64,000 nucleotides of DNA from an uncultured Holophagaceae bacterium (GTDB lineage: Bacteria > Acidobacteriota > Holophagae > Holophagales > Holophagaceae). Positions 54,161-64,000 of this stretch are shown here, one piece after another; the first letter of the stretch is position 1, and the number at the start of each line of letters is the position of its first letter. Where the stretch lies: contig CAISFO010000052.1 of NCBI GenBank assembly GCA_903884655.1, forward strand, positions 80,726 to 144,725, read 5' to 3'. The position numbers were made by a program, and so were the translations under genes. Under the pieces are notes generated by a model that did no database searches, was not told the DNA's origin, and saw only the letters and a list, made by a program, of their open reading frames with translations.

Positions 54161-55348
54161 TCAGATGATGGTGGGGGCGGGCTTGGGTTTGTCCTCGGCC
54201 TTCCCCTGCTTGAGGTTCAGCACCACCTTGATCACCTGGCCATCCCGGAGGACGTCGAAGACGACTTCATCGGCGGGAGGCTCCACCTCCAGCATGGCCA
54301 GGAGCTGGCCTTCGCTTTCGATGACCCGACCCTGGTAGCCCAGCAGGATGTCGCCCATGACTTTGACGTGCCCTTCGGCGTCCACCTGCAGGGGCCGGAT
54401 GCCCGCCCTGTTTGCAGGAGATCCGGCTTCCACTTCTGTCACGAGCACGCCCCGGGTGATCCCGAAGACCCGCTGGGCCTCGTAGGCACCCATGGTCATG
54501 AAGCCCATACGGGGCGGCTCCAGGCGGCCCCGGGCGATGAGCTGGGGAACAAAGTGGTTCAGGGTGTCCACAGGGATGGCGAAGCCGACGCCGACCGAAG
54601 CCTCGCCCTTGGTGGCGACGATGGCGGTATTCATGCCGACCATGCGCCCGGCGCTGTCCAGGAGGGGCCCTCCGGAGTTGCCGGGGTTGACCGCGGCGTC
54701 CGTCTGGATGGCCTTGAGGATGCGGGTGTTGTAGCCCGTGTCGATCTCGCGGCCCAGAGCCGAGATGACCCCCACGGACAGGGAGTGGTCCAGCCCGAAG
54801 GGGTTCCCGATGGCCAGCACCGTCTGGCCCTCCTGGAGATCCCGGCTGCGGCCAATGGGGATGGGACGCAGGGACTCAAGGGGTGCGAAGACCTGGATCA
54901 CCGCGATGTCGTAGGCGAAGCTCGTGGCGATGACCCGGCCCTTGTAGGTCTTGCCGGTGGAAAGCGTCACTTCCACTTCTTCCACGTCCCCGAGGCGCTT
55001 GCCCTCCCTTTCCACGGTGATCACGTGGTGGTTGGTGACGATGTGCCCCCACTCGTCCCAGACGAATCCGGTGCCGGCGCCCGTGGGGACCTTGGTGATA
55101 TCGAGGGTCCGGGGGTCCCTTGCGCTGGCGATGGCGGAGACAAAGACCACACTGGGCTTCGCCTCCTTGAAGCGGCGGATGATGTTCTTCTCGTCGGCAC
55201 TCAGCGAGGGCCTTGGAGCCACCTTGCGGGGGGCCGCATGGGTGCGGAACCGCTGGATGGTCGTGTCCTCGGTGGGGACCTCCGGTTTGGCCGCGCTGGG
55301 GGCGGCGAACGGAAGGGCCAGCAGGGCAGTCAGGGCATGGCGGATCAT
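54161..55348 (-). CDS. Exported trypsin-like serine protease, HtrA/DegP-like
   Basis: 395 aa from ATG 55348, with a short signal peptide (ALTALLALPFAAPSAA). Catalytic triad visible: His in IVTNHHVI, Asp in AYDIAVIQV, Ser in NPGNSGGPLLD. A single PDZ domain follows (GVLVTEVEAGSPANRAGIRP, DILLGYQGRVIESEGQL). Acts in periplasm or outside the cell as protein quality control. The linker between signal and protease is charged. Divergent from icmF. Confidence 0.9.
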   Translation of the reverse strand: MIRHALTALLALPFAAPSAAKPEVPTEDTTIQRFRTHAAPRKVAPRPSLSADEKNIIRRFKEAKPSVVFVSAIASARDPRTLDITKVPTGAGTGFVWDEWGHIVTNHHVITVEREGKRLGDVEEVEVTLSTGKTYKGRVIATSFAYDIAVIQVFAPLESLRPIPIGRSRDLQEGQTVLAIGNPFGLDHSLSVGVISALGREIDTGYNTRILKAIQTDAAVNPGNSGGPLLDSAGRMVGMNTAIVATKGEASVGVGFAIPVDTLNHFVPQLIARGRLEPPRMGFMTMGAYEAQRVFGITRGVLVTEVEAGSPANRAGIRPLQVDAEGHVKVMGDILLGYQGRVIESEGQLLAMLEVEPPADEVVFDVLRDGQVIKVVLNLKQGKAEDKPKPAPTII

Positions 55349-55487
55349 GGAGGCTCCCGGAGAGATTATGGGGTCTCCACGGGAGTCCGGGGCTTCAACG
55401 CAGACCGGAAGGACCTGTCCGCCCCACACCACCCTTCGAATAGACCCTGGGCCTCGCTAGACTAGGGCCTCGCCCGACGGGGGTTCC

Positions 55488-58400
55488 ATGTCCACACTTA
55501 CTGTGCCCGAGACTGCCAGCCACTCATCCGAGGGTTATTCGCCCCATCACAAGGTGCGGTTCATCACCGCCGCCAGCCTCTTCGACGGCCACGACGCCAG
55601 CATCAACATCATGAGGCGCATCCTGCAGGCCACGGGTTGCGAGGTGATCCACCTGGGGCACAACCGCTCGGTGCAGGACATCGTCGAGACGGCCATTCAG
55701 GAAGACGCCCAGGGCATTGCGGTATCCAGCTACCAGGGCGGTCATGTCGAGTACTTCAAGTACATGGTGGACCTCCTGCGGGAACGGGGGGCAGGACAGA
55801 TCCAGGTTTTCGGTGGTGGTGGCGGTGTCATCTCCCCGGAAGAGATCCGTGAGCTGGAAGCCTATGGCGTGGCCCGCATCTACAGTCCTGAGGACGGTCG
55901 CCACATGGGCCTCCAGGGCATGATCGACGACATGGTGCGGCGCTGCGACATCGATCCCTGCACCACGCCCGAATTCCATGCCTTGGCGCGGCGGATCACC
56001 AAGATCGAGCTGGGGGAAATGCCCACGCTGCCTTCAGTCAAGGGCCAGAAGTCCACCGCCGTCCTGGGCATCACCGGCACCGGCGGCGCGGGCAAGTCCT
56101 CCCTTATCGATGAGCTGCTGCGCCGCTTCCTGGTGGATTTCCCGGACAAGCGCGTGGCCGTGCTCAGCGTGGATCCCACCAAGCGGAAAACCGGGGGCGC
56201 CCTTCTGGGCGACCGCATCCGCATGAACTCGCTCTATCACCCCGAGCTGCGGGACCGGGTCTTCATGCGAAGCCTGGCCACCCGGGGAGCCGCCCACCGG
56301 GCCACCAGCGAGGCGCTGGTCTCCTGCATCGCCGCCGCGAAGGCGGAGGCCTTCGACCTGGTGATCGTGGAGACCGCGGGCATCGGCCAGAGCGACAGCG
56401 AGATCGCGGACATGGTGGATCTGTCCATGTATGTGATGACGCCGGAATACGGTGCCGCCAGCCAGCTCGAGAAGATCGACATGCTGGATTTCGCGGACAT
56501 CGTCGTGTTGAACAAGGCTGACAAGCGGGGCGCCGAGGATGCCCTCCGCGATGTGCGCAAGCAGTACCAGCGGGCCCACAAGCGCTTCAACGAGGTGGCG
56601 GATGCCATGCCGGTCTATGCCACCTGCGCCAGCCAGTTCAACGACCCCGCCACCAACTGGCTGTTCGTGAACCTGGTGAAGGCCATCGCCGCCAAGGTCG
56701 GATTGGACTGGGCACCGAAACTCGAAGCCGAGGCCGGGAACCCCCGCCGGGCCGCCATCATTCCTCCGGAACGGGTGCGCTACCTCGCCGAGATTGCCGA
56801 CACGGTCCAGGGCTACAAGGCCTGGGCCCGCCACCAGGCAGAGACCGCGGAGCTGTCCCATGCCCTGTGGACCAGTCTGCGGGCCCTGGGCGACAAGGTG
56901 CCCCCCGCAGGCGCCTTCTACGATGCCATCCATCTGACGGAATCCGTCGAAGGGGACCAGGGCTTGGCCATTCGGGTCCTCCGCCAGCGCTACCAGGAGC
57001 ACCTGGGTGAGCTGCACACCGAGAACCGCCGGCTCATCCACGACTGGGCCGAGCTGAAGCGCAGCTACACGGAGCCCGAGAACGTCTACGTGGTGCGGGG
57101 CCGGGAGATCCGGACGGCGAACTATACCGTGTCCCTCAGCGGCTCCATGGTGCCCAAGGTGGCCGTGCCGCACTACTCAGGATGGGGCGAACTGCTGCGC
57201 TGGCAGCTGCTGGAGAACCTGCCGGGCCGCTTCCCATTCACGGCCGGCGTCTTCGAGTACAAGCGCGTGGGAGAGGATCCGACCCGCATGTTCGCGGGTG
57301 AGGGCACCCCCGAGCGCACCAACAAGCGCTTCCATTACGTGAGCCAGGGCCAGCCCGCGGTGCGCCTCAGCACCGCCTTCGACAGCGTCACGCTCTACGG
57401 CGAGGACCCCCATGTCCGACCGGACATCTACGGCAAGGTGGGCAACAGCGGCGTCTCGGTGTGCACCGTGGACGATGCCAAGAAGCTCTACTCGGGCTTC
57501 GACCTGCTTTGCCCCACCACCAGCGTGAGCATGACCATCAATGGCCCGGCTCCCACCATGCTGGCCTTCTTCCTCAACGCGGCCATCGATCAGCGGGCCG
57601 AGGCTTGGCTGAAGGAGCATGGCGAGCTCAAGACCGCCCAGGCCAAGATCGACGCGTCGTACGCGGCCAGGGGTCTGGCTCGGCCCAGCTACGCGGGTGC
57701 CCTGCCGGAGGGCAACAGCGGGCTTGGCCTTGCCCTGCTGGGAGTGACCTCGGATGAGATCCTGCCGCCGGAGGTCTACGCGAAGCTGCGCACCGAGGCG
57801 CTGCAGACGGTGCGGGGCACCGTGCAGGCAGACATCCTCAAGGAGGACCAGGCCCAGAACACCTGCATCTTCAGCACCGAGTTCAGCCTCAAGGTCATGG
57901 GGGACATCCAGGCCACCTTCATCGAGGAGAAGATCCGGAACTTCTACTCGGTAAGCATCAGCGGGTACCACATCGCCGAGGCGGGCGCCAACCCCATCAG
58001 CCAGCTGGCCTTCACCCTGGCCAACGGCTTCACCTTCGTGGAGTACTACCTGTCCCGGGGCATGCACATCGACGACTTTGCGCCGAACCTCAGCTTCTTC
58101 TTCAGCAATGGTCTGGATCCCGAGTACAGCGTCATCGGCCGGGTGGCCCGGCGCATCTGGGCCGTGGCCATGCAGGAGAAGTACGGGGCCAACGACCGCA
58201 GCCAGAAGCTGAAGTACCACATCCAGACCTCGGGCCGCTCCCTGCACGCCCAGGAGGTGGATTTCAATGACATCCGCACCACGCTGCAGGCCCTCTACGC
58301 CATTTATGACAACTGCAACAGCCTGCACACCAACGCCTACGACGAGGCCATCACCACGCCCACCGAGGAGAGCGTCCGGCGGGCCATCGCCATCCAGCTC

Positions 58401-58910
58401 ATCATCAACCGGGAGCTGGGCCAGGCCAAGAACGAGAACCCACTGCAGGGCGCCTTCATCATCGAGCAGCTGACGGAGCTGGTGGAAGAGGCGGTGCTCC
58501 TGGAGTTCCGCCGCATCACTGACCGGGGCGGGGTGCTGGGGGCCATGGAGACCATGTACCAGCGGGGCAAGATCCAGGAAGAGTCCATGCAGTATGAGCA
58601 CCTCAAGCACAGCGGGGAGCTGCCCATCATCGGGGTGAACACGTTCCTGAACCCCCAGGCGGTCCCGCCGGGCACCCCTGAGCTGATCCGCAGCACCGAG
58701 GCGGAAAAACAGCAGCAGATCGTGAACCTGGAGGCCTTCCATGCCCGCAACGCCCACCGGGCGCCCGCGGCCCTGGATCGCCTCAAGGCGGTGGCCCGCG
58801 CCAACGGCAACCTCTTCGATGCCCTCCTGGACGCCGCCAAGGTCTGCAGCCTCGGCCAGATCAGCCAGGCCCTCTACGAGGTCGGCGGGCAGTACCGGAG
58901 AAACATGTAG
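55488..58910 (+). CDS. icmF: Fused isobutyryl-CoA mutase IcmF
   Basis: 1140 aa. Adenosylcobalamin enzyme interconverting isobutyryl- and butyryl-CoA, with its own GTPase chaperone. Order: B12-binding domain (residues ~25-155, [15 protein letters not shown] with the cobalt-ligand His), MeaB-like GTPase ([19 protein letters not shown]-loop at ~190, NKAD-type base motif VLNKADKRG), then the mutase barrel to the C-terminus ([40 protein letters not shown]). Full length. Starts near a divergent promoter shared with the protease. The strong barrel substitutions that define Icm versus methylmalonyl-CoA mutase were not checked in detail. Confidence 0.93.
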   Translation: MSTLTVPETASHSSEGYSPHHKVRFITAASLFDGHDASINIMRRILQATGCEVIHLGHNRSVQDIVETAIQEDAQGIAVSSYQGGHVEYFKYMVDLLRERGAGQIQVFGGGGGVISPEEIRELEAYGVARIYSPEDGRHMGLQGMIDDMVRRCDIDPCTTPEFHALARRITKIELGEMPTLPSVKGQKSTAVLGITGTGGAGKSSLIDELLRRFLVDFPDKRVAVLSVDPTKRKTGGALLGDRIRMNSLYHPELRDRVFMRSLATRGAAHRATSEALVSCIAAAKAEAFDLVIVETAGIGQSDSEIADMVDLSMYVMTPEYGAASQLEKIDMLDFADIVVLNKADKRGAEDALRDVRKQYQRAHKRFNEVADAMPVYATCASQFNDPATNWLFVNLVKAIAAKVGLDWAPKLEAEAGNPRRAAIIPPERVRYLAEIADTVQGYKAWARHQAETAELSHALWTSLRALGDKVPPAGAFYDAIHLTESVEGDQGLAIRVLRQRYQEHLGELHTENRRLIHDWAELKRSYTEPENVYVVRGREIRTANYTVSLSGSMVPKVAVPHYSGWGELLRWQLLENLPGRFPFTAGVFEYKRVGEDPTRMFAGEGTPERTNKRFHYVSQGQPAVRLSTAFDSVTLYGEDPHVRPDIYGKVGNSGVSVCTVDDAKKLYSGFDLLCPTTSVSMTINGPAPTMLAFFLNAAIDQRAEAWLKEHGELKTAQAKIDASYAARGLARPSYAGALPEGNSGLGLALLGVTSDEILPPEVYAKLRTEALQTVRGTVQADILKEDQAQNTCIFSTEFSLKVMGDIQATFIEEKIRNFYSVSISGYHIAEAGANPISQLAFTLANGFTFVEYYLSRGMHIDDFAPNLSFFFSNGLDPEYSVIGRVARRIWAVAMQEKYGANDRSQKLKYHIQTSGRSLHAQEVDFNDIRTTLQALYAIYDNCNSLHTNAYDEAITTPTEESVRRAIAIQLIINRELGQAKNENPLQGAFIIEQLTELVEEAVLLEFRRITDRGGVLGAMETMYQRGKIQEESMQYEHLKHSGELPIIGVNTFLNPQAVPPGTPELIRSTEAEKQQQIVNLEAFHARNAHRAPAALDRLKAVARANGNLFDALLDAAKVCSLGQISQALYEVGGQYRRNM

Positions 58911-59248
58911 TTCGGTACTCCTAGGAGCGAACCCCACCGGTATTGCACCTCAGATCCTGCTCCGGCACATTCCTTCCAGGGTGTTCCGCGAGTGCAGGGC
59001 ATTCCTGCCGATTCTGAACTCCGTGCGGAACTCGGACGCCATGTCCCATCCTGCTTCGCTGAAAGATGGCATCAAGGCTGGGAAGCGTGTCCTAAAGGTG
59101 TATGGCCGTGGTAAGGGGCAGAGGAGTTGCAATGTGAAAATCGCGAAGAGTCCTTCGCGTTCTACAGCGATTTACAGTCTTCAAGTGTTTACAAATCGAA
59201 CCGATACCTTCCCGAGTGGTCATCAAATAACTCCATTCCGGGGGGCAC
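58911..59248. other. 338-bp intergenic region between icmF and outer-membrane protein
   Basis: No gene found. The left edge has the 10-bp palindrome CTCCTAGGAG at 58918-58927. Composition becomes AT-richer from about 59130, with TTTACA strings near 59171 and 59189 that could belong to a promoter of the downstream barrel protein, but no clear -10 was seen. Confidence 0.4.
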
Positions 59249-59866
59249 ATGCGCTTGGTCAGCATCCTAATCGCCACGATCGTTTTTGGACTGGGCGTCT
59301 CGCCCGCCCGGGCCCAGGAGCGATCCCTCCAGTGGGGCGTTCAGGGTGCCTTGGGCCTTTCGACGGGCGACCTTAAGGACACAGCCGATCAAGGGCTCAG
59401 TCTGAATCTGGGCGGCCACATGGATTATGCCGTGATGCCGGGACACACCTTGAGCACCCGCTTGGATGGTCTCTTCTTTCAAGCAGCGCGAAAGCGCTCA
59501 TCTGGGTCGACCGGGGGGAATCCCTGGACCCATGATCTGCAGACCAAGGTCCAGGGGTGGACCCTCGGTGCGGAGTACATTCTGCAACTTTTCAAGGCGG
59601 ACTCGCGGGTAAGCGTGGGGGGGGGGGTCCACCTGGTTCGTTGGACAGTGGACTCGACGGACACCCTCGACATCACCACCCCAGGAGGTGGCGGAAGGGT
59701 GGTGGACAGTAGCAACCCCAGCTGGACCAAAGTGGGCATCAGCCTCGTGGCCGGGTACCAGATCAGCCCCAAGGTGAGGGCTGAAGTGCGGGTCCTATCC
59801 AGTTCCTACGGCTGGGAAGGCGAGCGCGTGCAGGTCGGACAGTTCGGTCTGTCCTGGACCTTCTGA
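59249..59866 (+). CDS. Outer-membrane beta-barrel protein
   Basis: 205 aa with a signal peptide (SILIATIVFGLGVSPARA). The mature part alternates polar and hydrophobic residues in about eight strands and ends in F (QVGQFGLSWTF), the Bam recognition signature. GGGGG precedes ATG. No named family; small porin-like or adhesin barrels look like this. Lies 22 bp before the FGE-domain lipoprotein. Confidence 0.75.
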   Translation: MRLVSILIATIVFGLGVSPARAQERSLQWGVQGALGLSTGDLKDTADQGLSLNLGGHMDYAVMPGHTLSTRLDGLFFQAARKRSSGSTGGNPWTHDLQTKVQGWTLGAEYILQLFKADSRVSVGGGVHLVRWTVDSTDTLDITTPGGGGRVVDSSNPSWTKVGISLVAGYQISPKVRAEVRVLSSSYGWEGERVQVGQFGLSWTF

Positions 59867-59888
59867 ATCGAATCGAGGAGAAACCCAC

Positions 59889-61724
59889 ATGCGAATCCAG
59901 ATCATTCTCAGTGCCGCCCTCGTTTCCGCTTCGCTTCTGATCACCCAGGGCTGTGGGGGCCAGAAGAACAATGGTGCCGACGCCGCCGGTGTGAATCGCG
60001 CCGTCCAGATCACTCCCGGGAATCCGGTTGTGACGGTAGGGCAGTCGCAGGCATTCACGGCCCAAAACGTCTTCGGAACCGCCTACAGCTGGGTCGTGAT
60101 CCCTTCCAGCCTGGGCACGATCACGTCAGACGGCGCCTTCACCGCCACCACTCCTGGAACTGGCGTGATCGTGGCTACGGCCCGCAACGATACGCGGTAC
60201 GTGGGCACCACCAACCTCCGGACCGTGCCGGTCCCGAGCGCCACCATCACGGCGCCCACCTATGCCAATGTCGCAACCACAGGCCTGACCGCGAGCGTAC
60301 CGACTCAGCCGGGGTGCAATTATGCCTGGACCGTCACGGGTGGCACCATCACAAGTGCAGCGGATGGCTCTCAGATAACCTTCAGTACCGGTCCGAACGC
60401 GGGTGTATTGACGGTTTCGTGTTCCGTCACGAATGCCGCCCAGACCGTGGTCCAGGGGACGGCCCCAGTCCAGGTCCTCGCGCCTCCGGTCATCACTTCG
60501 TTCAATGGACTGCCCATCATCGTGGCCATGGGGAATGCCACGACCCTGATCCCAGTCTTTCAGGGCGGGACAGGCGTCATCAGGCCGGGAAACATTTCGG
60601 TGGTGAGCGGCGAGGCGGTACCCCTGACCCCGTCGAGCAGCACTACCTATGTCCTGACGGTGACCAATTCCGCAGGTGCCTCGGTGAGCGCGTCCACAGG
60701 CATCCTCGTGGGCGATCCCAATCCTCCTGGCTCGACCACGGTGGGTGGCACGACATGGCTCGACCCAGCCACGGGAATCACGATGGTATGGGTCCCGGCG
60801 GGCACTTTCCAGATGGGCACCCCTGGCAGCGACCCTGATGCCTCTGCGAATGAGGGGCCGTCTCATACGGTCACCTTTGCCCAGGGGTTCTGGATCTCCC
60901 AGTCGAAGATCAGTCAGGGAGGTTGGGGGACGCTCATGGGTTCCAATCCCTCCTTCTTCCAGCCCACCGACTGCTCCAAGTTCCTAGCCAATTCATCCCT
61001 GCCGGTGGAGCAGGTGTCCTGGGAGGATGTGCAGTCCTTCCTGGCCCAATCCAACGCCCGGCTGGGATGGCACGCCCTCCGGCTGCCTTCTGAGGCGGAA
61101 TGGGAGTACGCCTATCGTGCAGGCACTTCCACACGGTTCTTCTGGGGGGATGATCCGGCGCTTCAGAGCGTGGGCCTGTATGCCTGGTACAAGAACAATG
61201 CCTTCGACAGCACCCAGAGTCTGAATCAGTTGGCTTCCAATGCTTGGAACCTGAAGGACATGGCTGGGAACGCCATGGAGTGGATCGCGGACGCCTACCA
61301 GCCTGACTATCAGGGCGCACCCGTGGACGGCAGCGCTGTCTTGGGACTAGCCACGGTCTTCCGCACCCTGCGCGGAGGCGCCTGGAACGACGCGGGTCAG
61401 AACCTGCGTGCAACCACGCGGTATGCACTCGCCCAAAGCGCGAAGTTCCGCACCATAGGATTCCGTGTCGTGCGCCCTCACCGGGATGCCCCCGTGCTGA
61501 CTGCGACGAAGGCAAGCCTCGCCAGTCTGCCTCATGGCGGCGGCCAGACTCTGCTTTCCTGGAACGCCCAGGGTGCCACCAAGGTCTGGATCGACCACGG
61601 CGTGGGTGATGTGACCGGAACCGCCAGCAAGTCTGTGTCGGTGACTTCGACCACCACCTTTGTCATCGTCGCCCAGAACGCCAGCGGGTGGGTGATGAGC
61701 ACCGTGAAAGTGGAGGTGCAGTGA
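59889..61724 (+). CDS. Lipoprotein with Ig-like domains and FGE-sulfatase (SUMF1) domain
   Basis: 611 aa. Lipobox LITQGC at residues ~17-22. Then Ig-like or BIG-type domains (residues ~35-270; VTVGQSQAFTAQNVFGTAYS, then a domain with VTSGEAVPLTPSSSTTYVLT-like sequence). The FGE-sulfatase/SUMF1 domain spans ~residues 290-540: GITMVWVPAGTFQMGTPGSD, VEQVSWEDVQSFL, LPSEAEWEYAYRAG, NAWNLKDMAGNAMEWIADAY, TLRGGAWND, and TIGFRVVRP. The C-terminal ~75 residues form another Ig-like module. It may be an adhesion or binding scaffold rather than an enzyme. Confidence 0.85.
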   Translation: MRIQIILSAALVSASLLITQGCGGQKNNGADAAGVNRAVQITPGNPVVTVGQSQAFTAQNVFGTAYSWVVIPSSLGTITSDGAFTATTPGTGVIVATARNDTRYVGTTNLRTVPVPSATITAPTYANVATTGLTASVPTQPGCNYAWTVTGGTITSAADGSQITFSTGPNAGVLTVSCSVTNAAQTVVQGTAPVQVLAPPVITSFNGLPIIVAMGNATTLIPVFQGGTGVIRPGNISVVSGEAVPLTPSSSTTYVLTVTNSAGASVSASTGILVGDPNPPGSTTVGGTTWLDPATGITMVWVPAGTFQMGTPGSDPDASANEGPSHTVTFAQGFWISQSKISQGGWGTLMGSNPSFFQPTDCSKFLANSSLPVEQVSWEDVQSFLAQSNARLGWHALRLPSEAEWEYAYRAGTSTRFFWGDDPALQSVGLYAWYKNNAFDSTQSLNQLASNAWNLKDMAGNAMEWIADAYQPDYQGAPVDGSAVLGLATVFRTLRGGAWNDAGQNLRATTRYALAQSAKFRTIGFRVVRPHRDAPVLTATKASLASLPHGGGQTLLSWNAQGATKVWIDHGVGDVTGTASKSVSVTSTTTFVIVAQNASGWVMSTVKVEVQ

Positions 61725-64000
61725 TGAACCCGATGGTTTTCTCGTCCAACCCTCAAGACATGAAGGCCCCCATGTCCTACTCTTCTCGCCTCCTTTCGCA
61801 GCTTCTGAAAGCGATCACGGCTCTCCTTCTGTTCCTCTGTGGTGCTCAGGCCTTCGCCCAAGCTTCTCAGACCTACACAGGGGATGTCATCAAGATGATC
61901 GTCAGTACCAATGGCACGCCGGACCTCTGGGTCAAAGCCTCCACCGGCGGCGGTTTCGTCAGCCAGTATTACAGCGGCCCAGACTGGGGCAGCATCTTCT
62001 GGATCAACGGCGGCGCATCGAAATTCAGCAGTGGATATGCCAGCGGCTGGAGTGCCTGGGGCAGTGGTACGACCATTCCCACCATCTTCACGCCTGTGTC
62101 CAATGTGCTGAACCTGCGCGCGAACGGCGGTGACATTACCACCGTGGTGGACCTGGGCGCCACTGGACTCCGGCTTACCCAGAAGCTCAGCCACAACACC
62201 GGTGATCGGTTCATCACGAAGGAATGGACCCTCACGAATACAGGCGCGACCACCTATACCGATATCCGCCACTTCCACGGAGGCGATACGACTTTCGGAG
62301 GGTCAGACAGCGCCTACGGTTTCTTCGATGCCACAAAAACCATGGTGTACGAGCGCAATTCGGACTACACGAACTGGGGCATCATGGGTTTCTATGCGGA
62401 CCCGGCGACCCCGGCGGCCCACTACTATCAGGGTAACTACGGCACCGGGGACAACCAGGCCGCTGCCATTGGCGTTCTCAACGATACGACCACCAGCAGC
62501 TATCAAGACGCGGGGTACTACCTGCAATGGAACCGGGCAACCATGGCCCCCGGCGACACGTGGACCATCAAGTCCTTCGAAATCTGGACCCCAGGCGGTG
62601 CGCTGCAGATGATCGCCCCCGGACCGCAGAACACCGTGCCCGGCACGACGGTCACGCTGCCCTTCACCGTCCAGAATCTGGCGGCAGCTTCGACCCTCAA
62701 CCTGACTCTCACTCCCACCTCCAGTGCTGGCTGGACCTGCTCGGTGGTGGGCGGCGGAAGCGTCAGCATTCCTGCGAACGGTACTAGCACCGTGCAGGTG
62801 CAGGTCGTGGTCCCAGGTGGCGCGGCCAGCCCCAGTACCATCACCCTCTCGGCCACGGGGAGTGCCACCGGTTCGGCTGCGACAACCCTCACCCCCGTGA
62901 CACTGGATTTGACGATTGCACCCGCGAGCATCGATTTCGGCTCCATCAGCCCTGGAGCATCCGGTACTCCCCAGCTGGTCACCATCACCAATCACAGCGG
63001 GGCGCCCGTCACCTTTGGAACGGTCGATACCATCTCACCCTACGGGAAGACGGCAGACGGCTGCTCCGGCATCACCCTGGCCGATGGCGCCAGCTGCACC
63101 GTGACCGTAACGTTCACGTCAAACACGCCCGGAACCTACAATGCCACTCTCAATATCCCGGTGGTATCACCGGTCCTCGTCACGCAGACCGTGGCCATCA
63201 CCGGCATCGTGAGCAGCAATCACACGGTGACCTTCCAGACAGATGGAACCTTGGGTTCCAGTCTCACAGGCACTACCTCCCAGAGTGTCGCCAATGGGGG
63301 CAATGCGAGCGCCGTACTGGCGAATACACCTGTGGGCTACCACTTTGTGAACTGGACGGGCACTGGCGGATTCACAACCACCGCGTCCAATCCGCTGACC
63401 GTTACCAACGTAACGGCGAACATGATCCTCACGGCGCATTACGCCATCAACACCTTCACCCTGACCTATACGGCCGGGGCCAATGGCTCCATCAGTGGGA
63501 CGACGCCCCAGACGGTGAACTACAACGCCAGCGGCAGCGCGGTCACGGCCGTGCCCGCCACGGGCTACCACTTCACCACCTGGAGTGATGGCGTGCTCAC
63601 CGCCACCCGCACGGATGGTTCCGTGGTCGCGAACCTCTCGGTCACCGCCAGCTTTGCCATCAACACCTTCACCCTGACGTACACGGCCGGGGCCAATGGC
63701 TCCATCACCGGGACGACGCCCCAGACCGTGAACTACAACGCCAGCGGCAGCGCGGTCACGGCCGTGCCCGCTACGGGCTACCACTTCACCACCTGGAGCG
63801 ACGGGGTGCTCACCGCCACCCGCACGGATGCCTCTGTGACTGCGAACCTCTCGGTCACGGCCAGCTTTGCCATCAACACCTTCACCCTGACGTACACGGC
63901 CGGGGCCAATGGCTCCATCACCGGAACCACGCCCCAGACGGTGAACTACAACGCCAGCGGCAGCGCGGTCACGGCCGTGCCCGCCACGGGCTACCACTTC
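61724..64000 (+). CDS. Large exported surface protein with HYDIN-like and InlB-type repeats (3' end cut)
   Basis: The frame is open from ATG 61724 (GGAGG seven bases upstream, one base overlapping the previous stop) to the window end: at least 759 residues. Residues ~25-46 are an export signal. An N-terminal domain (~50-290) has no name I recognise. Around residue 400 lies an ASPM/SPD-2/Hydin-type domain (PASIDFGSISPGASGTPQL). From ~residue 500 come InlB B-repeat-like units containing YTAGANGSI and GYHFTTWSDG. Surface adhesin or autotransporter-type role is inferred from domain kind only. Confidence 0.8.
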   Translation, partial: MNPMVFSSNPQDMKAPMSYSSRLLSQLLKAITALLLFLCGAQAFAQASQTYTGDVIKMIVSTNGTPDLWVKASTGGGFVSQYYSGPDWGSIFWINGGASKFSSGYASGWSAWGSGTTIPTIFTPVSNVLNLRANGGDITTVVDLGATGLRLTQKLSHNTGDRFITKEWTLTNTGATTYTDIRHFHGGDTTFGGSDSAYGFFDATKTMVYERNSDYTNWGIMGFYADPATPAAHYYQGNYGTGDNQAAAIGVLNDTTTSSYQDAGYYLQWNRATMAPGDTWTIKSFEIWTPGGALQMIAPGPQNTVPGTTVTLPFTVQNLAAASTLNLTLTPTSSAGWTCSVVGGGSVSIPANGTSTVQVQVVVPGGAASPSTITLSATGSATGSAATTLTPVTLDLTIAPASIDFGSISPGASGTPQLVTITNHSGAPVTFGTVDTISPYGKTADGCSGITLADGASCTVTVTFTSNTPGTYNATLNIPVVSPVLVTQTVAITGIVSSNHTVTFQTDGTLGSSLTGTTSQSVANGGNASAVLANTPVGYHFVNWTGTGGFTTTASNPLTVTNVTANMILTAHYAINTFTLTYTAGANGSISGTTPQTVNYNASGSAVTAVPATGYHFTTWSDGVLTATRTDGSVVANLSVTASFAINTFTLTYTAGANGSITGTTPQTVNYNASGSAVTAVPATGYHFTTWSDGVLTATRTDASVTANLSVTASFAINTFTLTYTAGANGSITGTTPQTVNYNASGSAVTAVPATGYHF
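63446..64000 (+). repeat. 213-bp tandem repeats in surface protein gene
   Basis: Three copies with an exact 213-bp (71-residue) period begin at 63446, 63659 and 63872 (last one cut by the window edge). Copies differ by only a few bases, while an older, divergent unit precedes them. Each encodes INTFTLTYTAGANGS through TASFA. Near identity implies recent expansion or gene conversion. Confidence 0.92.

Noticed and set aside
63167..63997. 276-aa minus-strand repeat protein
   Set aside because: Shadow of the tandem repeats of the surface protein; begins and ends inside it.
63446..64000. CRISPR-like array
   Set aside because: Repeats are 213 bp, contiguous, without spacers, and coding in frame.

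Overview
The window is 64 kb of high-GC, gene-dense bacterial chromosome. Gene content suggests an Acidobacteriota member, possibly class Holophagae (Geothrix/Holophaga-like). Pointers are a fused isobutyryl-CoA mutase, a Ser/Thr kinase with a TPR tail, DUF1800/DUF1501 secreted proteins, many TPR proteins and a polar-type flagellin cluster. This placement is inference from gene content; no rRNA or tRNA gene was seen. Most genes lie in short runs with 1-4 bp ATGA-type overlaps. GTG and TTG starts are common.

Layout. 1-8.7 kb: a cut lipoprotein, thyX with an overlapping class V aminotransferase, a DUF192 protein, a metallophosphoesterase-like protein with eroded metal ligands, a TauE/SafE exporter, and a secreted DUF1501/DUF1800/cytochrome-like trio. 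8.7-19.8 kb, nearly all minus strand: queA, an MsbA-type ABC exporter, a four-gene ECF-sigma/membrane-regulator operon, a HEAT-like protein, a HisA-like protein, rnc and a Ser/Thr kinase. 19.9-28 kb: a cysteine-synthase-fold protein, an ATP-grasp protein, a decayed apbE, yeiH with a tiny upstream membrane ORF, a PLP decarboxylase, a DUF4388-TPR protein and a GT2 glycosyltransferase.

28-42.3 kb is the most distinctive region. A short flagellin (211 aa) with an AT-rich upstream region and a sigma-28-like promoter is followed by flaG, fliD, fliS and a FliT-sized ORF. Then come six paralogous proteins with a GT9/GT41-like glycosyltransferase module, most with TPR repeats, together with DUF6165 and an FkbM methyltransferase. 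A second, N-terminally extended FliS paralogue closes the block. I read it as a flagellin-modification island bracketed by two FliS-type chaperones. Within it one gene carries a duplicated, degenerate half-domain, one lacks TPRs, and one has an AT-rich 5' part joined to a GC-rich 3' part.

42.3-64 kb: upp; an indole-glycerol-phosphate-synthase-fold protein fused in frame to a histone-H1-like Lys/Ala/Pro tail, with a second well-placed start inside; then eno, ftsB-like, dapF, parA-parB, accD (broken by an apparent one-base deletion) and folC. These are followed by a flavin reductase, a YjbQ protein, a palindrome-rich intergenic segment, an SPFH protein, an HtrA protease and icmF. The right edge carries an outer-membrane barrel, an FGE-sulfatase-domain lipoprotein and a large surface protein with near-identical 213-bp tandem repeats that runs off the window.
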